A stretch of 9,856 nucleotides of DNA from Gammaproteobacteria bacterium (GTDB lineage: Bacteria > Pseudomonadota > Gammaproteobacteria > Steroidobacterales > Steroidobacteraceae), in contig JAOUGR010000056.1 in the NCBI GenBank assembly GCA_029857655.1, positions 1 through 9,856 on the forward strand. Direction: 5' to 3'. Below the pieces are notes generated by a model. It made no database searches. It saw only the letters and a program-made list of their open reading frames with translations, and was not told where the DNA came from. Below are positions 6,801-9,856 of this stretch, in pieces. How positions within the stretch are numbered: position 1 is the first letter of the stretch; the number at the start of each line of letters is the position of its first letter. A program made the translations under genes and the position numbers.

Positions 6801-7226
6801 GATCATCCCTTCAAGGCCCAGGCGCAGCCCATCGTCTGGCGTGTATATCTTCTCGACGCCATAGGCTTCGAGTTCCTCGACTTCATGCGCGGCGATCGTG
6901 CCGCCGCCACCCACGACGACCCTGATGTGGGCCGCGCCCCGCTCGCGCAGCATGTCCACCATGTAACGGAAATATTCGTTGTGACCGCCCTGGTAGCTGC
7001 TGACCGCGATGCAGTCGGCGTCCTCGTGGATTGCGGCGCGAACGATGTCGGCGACACTTCGATTGTGTCCCAGGTGGATCACTTCGGCGCCCTGCGCCTG
7101 CAGGATCCGGCGAATGATGTTGATCGCGGCGTCGTGGCCATCGAACAGCGAGGCCGCGCTGATGAAGCGGAGCGGCCCGCGCGCCGGGTCGGCGTCCCTG
7201 TCGATGCGTTCGGCCGGACTACTCAT
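3795..7226 (-). CDS. icmF: Fused B12-dependent isobutyryl-CoA mutase IcmF
   Basis: A 1143-residue cytoplasmic enzyme that interconverts isobutyryl-CoA and n-butyryl-CoA with adenosylcobalamin, carrying its own G-protein chaperone. Residues 20-150 are the B12-binding domain: D29-G-H31 gives the lower axial histidine and GGGG lies at 106-109. Residues 200-410 are a MeaB-like GTPase: P-loop from G207 to GKS 212-214, ETAG at 300-303, and base-recognition motif NKFE at 347-350 where NKxD is usual. A linker leads to the mutase domain, about 550-1130, with LPGSYPYTAGIYPYRR, RIGNSGVSIATLDDM and SISGYHIAEAG. Q791 sits where methylmalonyl-CoA mutase has the carboxylate-binding Arg, which favours an isobutyryl-type substrate. 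Length fits IcmF (about 1090-1150). ATG 7226 has GGAG seven bases upstream. No separate MeaB or small subunit is nearby, as expected for the fused form. Confidence 0.95.
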   Translation of the reverse strand: MSSPAERIDRDADPARGPLRFISAASLFDGHDAAINIIRRILQAQGAEVIHLGHNRSVADIVRAAIHEDADCIAVSSYQGGHNEYFRYMVDMLRERGAAHIRVVVGGGGTIAAHEVEELEAYGVEKIYTPDDGLRLGLEGMIGDVFRRVQGATRPVFDGNAVSADDPVGLARAISALELGGDEALVTRIRGLAAKTLNRPPVLGITGTGGAGKSSLTDEILNRIVRFFPDRKVAVVAMDPTRRRSGGALLGDRIRMNSLANEQLFMRSLATRRQHLATSAVLADTVKLLKAAGFDLIVIETAGIGQSDTEIVDLVDLSMYVMTSDYGAASQLEKIDMLDFADFIALNKFEKRGAEDALRDVRKQVARNRKLFKTPPEQLPVFPTIASQFNDAGVNTLFAALCAKLEEQWGRLRRWQPKGLAPVGLPHRQPIIPGERVRYLAEIAADGRKAHQGALAAAEAASRAHGLHRALEAAGDPALPGALDRYPEAALREADGVTQRLRREYNAALDAVGAEGVALLKAWPERDQAATAVEYGYRVREREVRGQNYTESLSHLKLPKIATPRYRNWGDLLAYLLTENLPGSYPYTAGIYPYRREDEDPTRMFAGEGMPERTNRRFHYVAAGHKGARLSTAFDSTTLYGEDPDERPDIYGRIGNSGVSIATLDDMKRLYSGFDLCAPSTSVSMTINGPAPMILAMFMNTAVDQQVERHLRESGRWPEAEAKIAKLFKGRARPAYRGELPPGHDGGGLGLLGVSGDQLLDGETYGKIRADALARVRGTVQADILKEDQAQNTCIFSTEFALRMMGDMQQFFIDNSVRNFYSVSISGYHIAEAGANPVSQLAFTLANGFTIVEYYLSRGMRVDDFAPNLSFFFSNGMDPEYAVIGRVARRIWARAMRDRYGAGPRSQMLKYHVQTSGRSLHAREIQFNDIRTTLQAMYALFDSCNSLHTNAYDEAITTPTEESVRRAVAIQLIIARELGLNQNQNPWQGSFALERLTEVVEEAVYQEFESISERGGVLGAMETMYQRGKIQEESLYYEHKKHDGSLPIVGVNTFLPEQVNPDENRHAELIRSTEEEKQAQVVAVREFNDVHAPAQGAALDRLAAAAATSGNVFGELMETVKSASLGRISRALYAVGGQYRRNM

Positions 7227-7253
7227 CGCGGAACTCCAGCATGTCCACCGAAC

Positions 7254-7281
7254 AGTGTAGCGGCAGCCGTCATCCGCTCAA
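7254..7281 (-). promoter_or_regulatory. Candidate sigma-70 promoter of icmF
   Basis: On the minus strand TTGAGC (7276-7281) is separated by 16 bases from TACACT (7254-7259), each matching consensus at four of six positions. Transcription would start near 7247, about 20 bases before the icmF ATG, leaving room for its GGAG site. The -35 lies inside the imperfect palindrome CCGCTCAAGCGG (7274-7285), a possible operator. Confidence 0.35.
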
Positions 7282-7301
7282 GCGGTTCCTGCCGGCCGCG
7301 C

Positions 7302-7586
7302 ATGGGCTTTGGATTCATGGGCCAAGTGATGCTTTACCTTCTGATCACCGACCTGGGCATGCCAGGTATCGACGGCTTCGAAATGATCAGGTCTCTGCAG
7401 GCCTCCGCTGTGATCAGCGACCTCGACATCATCGTCGTCACCGCGCTGACCGACTGCCCGATCGCCGAACGGGGCGGCCAGCCCGGCGGGATCACGGTGA
7501 TGCACAAACCGCGGCGTTTTGAACGACTGCGCCATCGCGTCCGGCAGTTGATCAAAGACCGGCAGCAGCAAGTGGCAGCCGGCTGA
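7302..7586 (+). pseudogene. Truncated response-regulator receiver domain (N-terminal part missing)
   Basis: The frame encodes the second half of a CheY-like receiver domain. The phospho-acceptor aspartate is D in LLITDLGMPGIDGFE (codon 7350-7352), the conserved Thr is in IIVVTAL (7440-7442) and the conserved Lys is in VMHKP (7506-7508). The first strand and helix with the acidic pair, and the second strand and helix, roughly 45 residues, are absent. The 75 bases between the icmF start and 7302 do not encode them in any frame I can read. No good ribosome-binding site precedes the possible ATGs at 7302, 7317 or 7329. It is therefore probably a remnant, or a misread short gene. It would be inactive as a standard receiver without the acidic pair. 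It fills most of the icmF-thiolase interval. Confidence 0.55.
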
Positions 7587-7600
7587 ACTATCCAGGCCCA

Positions 7601-7629
7601 GAGACATTTCGCTTTTTGCAGGGCAAAAT
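7601..7629 (+). promoter_or_regulatory. Candidate promoter of the thiolase gene
   Basis: GAGACA (7601-7606) is separated by 17 bases from CAAAAT (7624-7629), each matching the sigma-70 consensus at four of six positions. Transcription would start near 7636, about 77 bases before the thiolase ATG. The match is modest. The inverted repeat at 7610-7634 overlaps the spacer and -10. Confidence 0.3.
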
Positions 7630-7634
7630 GAGCG
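7610..7634. repeat. Inverted repeat overlapping the candidate thiolase promoter
   Basis: CGCTTTTTGC (7610-7619) pairs with GCAAAA (7623-7628), then a two-base bulge, then AGCG (7631-7634): ten pairs around a three-base loop. It lies 24 bases after the receiver remnant stop. It could be an operator, an RNA hairpin or chance; its A/T-rich core stands out against the GC-rich surroundings. Confidence 0.35.
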
Positions 7635-7712
7635 GATCCGGAGCGGGATCTGCCGCATCGACCCGTGGCAGACCTGAGAGCCGGGCCCAGAATCACCTTC
7701 AGGATCAATCAC

Positions 7713-8894
7713 ATGACTCAGAAATCGGTCGTTATCCTAGCTGCCCGGCGCACGCCGATCGGCTCGATGCTGGGGACATTCGCGACAGTCGCGGCCCCCA
7801 CCCTTGGCGCCACTGCGATGCGCGCTGCCATTGCGAGCGCCGGAGCCGATCCGGCAAGCATCGACGAAGTCGTGATGGGTTGCGTGCTGCCGGCGGGCCA
7901 AGGCCAGGCGCCCGCGCGCCAAGCCGCAATTGCTGCCGGCGTGCCGATCTCGGTGCCCGCAACCACGGTCAACAAGATGTGCGGTTCTGGCATGAAGGCC
8001 GTGATGCTCGCTGCCGACCAGATCGCTGCCGATGGCGCAGGGCTGGTGCTGGCCGGCGGCATGGAGTCCATGACCAGCGCGCCCTACCTCCTGCCGAAGG
8101 CCCGTGCCGGTTATCGAATGGGTCATGGCGAGATCATCGACCACATGTTCTACGACGGCCTGCAGAGTCCATGGGACGGCAAGCTGATGGGATGCTTCGC
8201 CGACGCGACCGCCGCCAAGTATGGCTTCACCCGTGCCGACCAGGATGCGTTCGCCGCGGAATCGGTGCGCCGCGCACTCGCCGCCGTTGAGTCCGGGGCA
8301 TTCGAAATCGAGATTGCGCCGGTCACGGTTGTCGATCGCAAGGGCGAACGAATCGTCGCGCGCGATGAGACGCCGTTCAGCGTCGCGATCGAAAAAATTC
8401 CGCATCTGAAGCCTGCCTTCGCCAAGGACGGCACTGTCACCGCGGCGAGCTCGTCTTCCATCGCCGACGGCGCCGCGGCGCTCCTGCTTGCGAGCCCCAA
8501 AGCGGCGGCTGGCGCTGGCCTGAAGCCGATTGCGCGAATCGTCGCGCATGCGAGCTTCGCCCACGCGCCGGAGTGGTTCACGACCGCACCCGCAGGCGCC
8601 ATCGCCAGGGTCCTGAAACAGGCCGGCTGGCGCGCCGACCAGGTCGACCTGTTTGAGGTCAATGAAGCGTTTGCTGTCGTGACCATGGCTTCGATGAAGG
8701 ACATCGGCATCCCGTCAGAGCGCGTCAACGTCAATGGCGGGGCCTGCGCACTGGGCCATCCGATCGGGGCCACGGGCGCGCGCATCATGACGACGCTGCT
8801 GCATGCCTTGATCAAGCGCGGCAAGAAACGCGGCGTCGCTGCGCTGTGCATCGGCGGCGGCGAAGCCACCGCCATTGCGGTCGAAATTGCCTGA
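7713..8894 (+). CDS. Acetyl-CoA acetyltransferase (thiolase)
   Basis: A 393-residue cytoplasmic thiolase that condenses two acetyl-CoA to acetoacetyl-CoA or, in catabolism, cleaves acetoacetyl-CoA. The three catalytic residues are C90 (in NKMCGSG), H349 (in GHPIGATGARI) and C379 (in LCIGGGEA), almost exactly where Zoogloea biosynthetic thiolase has C89, H348 and C378. The length is typical of AtoB/PhaA-type enzymes rather than long-chain FadA systems, though FadA-like roles are not excluded. The frame is open upstream to 7665, but ATG 7713 starts the family N-terminus (VVILAARRTPIG) and has AGGA at 7701-7704 eight bases before it. It diverges from icmF and converges on gntR with a 7-base gap. 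The neighbouring acyl-CoA genes suggest a catabolic role, supplying acetyl-CoA from branched-chain or short-chain substrates. Confidence 0.95.
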   Translation: MTQKSVVILAARRTPIGSMLGTFATVAAPTLGATAMRAAIASAGADPASIDEVVMGCVLPAGQGQAPARQAAIAAGVPISVPATTVNKMCGSGMKAVMLAADQIAADGAGLVLAGGMESMTSAPYLLPKARAGYRMGHGEIIDHMFYDGLQSPWDGKLMGCFADATAAKYGFTRADQDAFAAESVRRALAAVESGAFEIEIAPVTVVDRKGERIVARDETPFSVAIEKIPHLKPAFAKDGTVTAASSSSIADGAAALLLASPKAAAGAGLKPIARIVAHASFAHAPEWFTTAPAGAIARVLKQAGWRADQVDLFEVNEAFAVVTMASMKDIGIPSERVNVNGGACALGHPIGATGARIMTTLLHALIKRGKKRGVAALCIGGGEATAIAVEIA

Positions 8895-8907
8895 AACCGA
8901 ATCAGGC
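8889..8907. repeat. Hairpin spanning both stop codons of the thiolase/gntR convergent pair
   Basis: GCCTGA (8889-8894) and TCAGGC (8902-8907) are perfect reverse complements around a 7-base loop. One U-G and one U-A pair can extend the stem in the thiolase transcript. The thiolase TGA pairs with the complement of the gntR stop, so each transcript ends its reading frame in the stem. No T-run follows. Confidence 0.4.
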
Positions 8908-9639
8908 GACGCCAAGGTCCTGGCCCACTTCCGTGGACAACGGAATGCAGGCGACCTCGTAGCCGCGGCGGAAATCGCGCGTGTGACGTGTCATCCACAT
9001 GGCCGCGGTCTCGGCATCCCGGTCCCTGACCGCGTCCACGATGTGTTTCTGTGCCGATTCGATGCGCGCGCGCGCCTGTGGCACACGATCGATGATCACG
9101 GCCAGGCTCGGCTTCAGCAGCCGCAGCAGCGGTTCGTTCAGGAGCACAAAGACCGGGTTGTCGCTGGCTTCTCCCAGCGCATTGAAGAAATCGGCGACGT
9201 CCTCGACCGCGAACTCCCGGTCGCCGCGGCGGCCAGCGAAGCGTCGCGCACAGGACGCGAGCTGCTCCAGCGCCTCCGTCGAGCGCCGTAGCGCCGCCGC
9301 CCGCGCGATGCCCGGCTGCACCGCCTGCAGCGCCTCCCAGACATCCACGACACGCGTTTCATGCAGGGTCAACGCCTGCGACAGGCCGCCGCCCACCGAT
9401 TCGCGGGTCGGCCGAGTGACAAACAGCCGCTTGCCGCCGGCGCGGCGCCCCACAAGCCCGCTGCTCTCGAGCTTGCGCAGCGCCTCGCGTACGGTCGATC
9501 GGTTGACCTCGAACTGGCGTGCGAGCTCGGTTTCGGTCGGCAGCGCCTGGCCTTCCTTCAGCTCGCGGCGCAGGATCCGGTCCCGGATGGCCTCGGAGAG
9601 GCGCAGGTAGGCTGGCGCATAACCAAGCGGTTCGAACAA
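8902..9639 (-). CDS. GntR-family transcription regulator, FCD (FadR) subfamily
   Basis: A 245-residue DNA-binding regulator. Residues 11-74 form the GntR winged helix, with LPTETELARQFEVNRSTVRE (33-52) as the recognition segment. An all-helical FCD domain for ligand binding covers about 96-230. FCD proteins often bind a metal through an Asp and three His; here the DxxxH position reads as F152, the next His aligns with Q197, and only H219 remains, so the metal site looks lost. The start is TTG 9639 with AAGG six bases upstream; no in-frame ATG or GTG lies nearby that would keep the winged helix. It diverges from the acyl-CoA dehydrogenase gene, with a matching palindrome between them, and probably represses that gene and itself. 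The ligand is likely an acyl-CoA or organic acid, by context only. Confidence 0.9.
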   Translation of the reverse strand: MFEPLGYAPAYLRLSEAIRDRILRRELKEGQALPTETELARQFEVNRSTVREALRKLESSGLVGRRAGGKRLFVTRPTRESVGGGLSQALTLHETRVVDVWEALQAVQPGIARAAALRRSTEALEQLASCARRFAGRRGDREFAVEDVADFFNALGEASDNPVFVLLNEPLLRLLKPSLAVIIDRVPQARARIESAQKHIVDAVRDRDAETAAMWMTRHTRDFRRGYEVACIPLSTEVGQDLGVA

Positions 9640-9663
9640 GGGTCACCTTTTTGCCATCAGGGC

Positions 9664-9692
9664 TTGCCTGTCTGATTGTCGGACAATAATAT
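9664..9692 (+). promoter_or_regulatory. Candidate promoter of the acyl-CoA dehydrogenase gene
   Basis: TTGCCT (9664-9669), a 17-base spacer, then TAATAT (9687-9692); each hexamer matches consensus at four of six positions. Transcription would start near 9699, leaving about 31 bases of leader with GGAGG before the ATG. The 13-bp palindrome at 9675-9687 fills the spacer, so a bound regulator would block polymerase. Confidence 0.45.
9675..9687. promoter_or_regulatory. Operator palindrome for the GntR/FCD regulator
   Basis: ATTGTC-G-GACAAT is a perfect inverted repeat with six-base arms. Its core TTGTCGGACAA fits exactly the FadR-subfamily operator consensus TnGTnnnACnA. It sits 36 bases from the gntR start and 44 bases from the dehydrogenase start, between the -35 and -10 of one predicted promoter and covering the -10 of the other. 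A further half-site GACAA lies at 9699-9703. Confidence 0.65.
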
Positions 9693-9703
9693 GCGCCTGA
9701 CAA
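9675..9703 (-). promoter_or_regulatory. Candidate promoter of gntR
   Basis: On the minus strand TTGTCA (9698-9703) is separated by exactly 17 bases from GACAAT (9675-9680). The hexamers match consensus at five and four of six positions. The start would be near 9668, leaving about 28 bases before the TTG start codon. The -10 is one arm of the operator palindrome, which suggests autorepression. Confidence 0.4.
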
Positions 9704-9730
9704 GGGGGCATTGGCCGCCCCGGAGGCGCC

Positions 9731-9856
9731 ATGTTCGAAGTGGACTTCGATTTCCAGCTTGGCGAGCGAGCGGACGACATCCGGCGCGCCGTGCGCGAAT
9801 TCGCACTCCGCCGCATCGCACCCCGCGCCGACGAGATCGACCGCAGCAACCTGTTT
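9731..9856 (+). CDS. Acyl-CoA dehydrogenase, probably isovaleryl-CoA dehydrogenase (5' part only)
   Basis: The first 42 codons of a gene cut by the window end. The visible protein begins MFEVDFDFQLGERADDI and continues with AVREFALRRIAPRADEIDRS, the N-terminal helix pattern of FAD-dependent acyl-CoA dehydrogenases. The FDFxLGE start and the IAPRADEIDRSN stretch resemble bacterial isovaleryl-CoA dehydrogenases (LiuA), which oxidise isovaleryl-CoA to 3-methylcrotonyl-CoA in leucine breakdown. The catalytic glutamate and FAD motifs lie outside the window, so the substrate is an inference from the N-terminus alone. ATG 9731 has GGAGG four bases upstream. The gene diverges from gntR and is probably the first gene of an operon it controls. 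A different short-chain acyl-CoA dehydrogenase remains possible. Confidence 0.75.
   Translation, partial: MFEVDFDFQLGERADDIRRAVREFALRRIAPRADEIDRSNLF

Noticed and set aside
5352..7301. A 1.9-kb open plus-strand frame antisense to icmF
   Set aside because: It is open because of GC-rich codon bias in icmF on the other strand. The protein is rich in Arg, Ala and Gly with no domain, and IcmF is complete and well conserved there. Only the tail after 7302, beyond icmF, looks like real protein.
1..9856. CRISPR array, insertion sequence or tandem repeats
   Set aside because: No regularly spaced repeats, terminal inverted repeats or transposase motifs are seen on reading either strand.

Overview
The window is GC-rich, densely coded bacterial chromosome, most likely from a gammaproteobacterium. 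The main reason is the co-directional xerD-dsbC pair, an arrangement familiar from gammaproteobacterial chromosomes (xerD-dsbC-recJ in Escherichia coli). The Azotobacter/Pseudomonas-type seven-iron ferredoxin and a standard bacterial tRNA-Leu fit this. I cannot place it at family level by eye, and I see no insertion sequence, prophage or CRISPR array.

Left half (1-3800), housekeeping: tRNA-Leu(CAA) on the minus strand; a zinc-ribbon Nudix hydrolase and the ferredoxin fdxA on the plus strand; dsbC and xerD on the minus strand, with xerD transcribed first; then a PlsC-type lysophospholipid acyltransferase on the plus strand. dsbC probably also has its own promoter, a perfect extended -10 that contains the xerD stop codon.

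Right half (3795-9856), acyl-CoA metabolism: a very large minus-strand gene for a fused B12-dependent isobutyryl-CoA mutase (IcmF: cobalamin-binding domain, GTPase chaperone domain and mutase domain in one chain). After it come a truncated response-regulator receiver remnant, an acetyl-CoA acetyltransferase-type thiolase (+), a GntR/FCD transcription regulator (-), and the first 42 codons of an acyl-CoA dehydrogenase that looks like isovaleryl-CoA dehydrogenase (+, cut by the window end). Together these suggest branched-chain or short-chain acyl-CoA catabolism: IcmF exchanges isobutyryl-CoA and n-butyryl-CoA, the dehydrogenase would oxidise isovaleryl-CoA, and the thiolase would release acetyl-CoA. 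The regulator and dehydrogenase diverge from a compact region holding a perfect palindrome that fits the FadR-subfamily operator consensus and lies inside both predicted promoters.

Three convergent gene pairs (fdxA/dsbC, plsC-like/icmF, thiolase/gntR) are separated by only 5, 25 and 7 bases. Each junction carries an inverted repeat that includes stop codons but has no T-run. The points most worth a second look are the IcmF substrate-pocket residues, the gntR-dehydrogenase control region, the regulator's apparently lost metal site, and the receiver-domain remnant. I found no clearly new multi-gene system.
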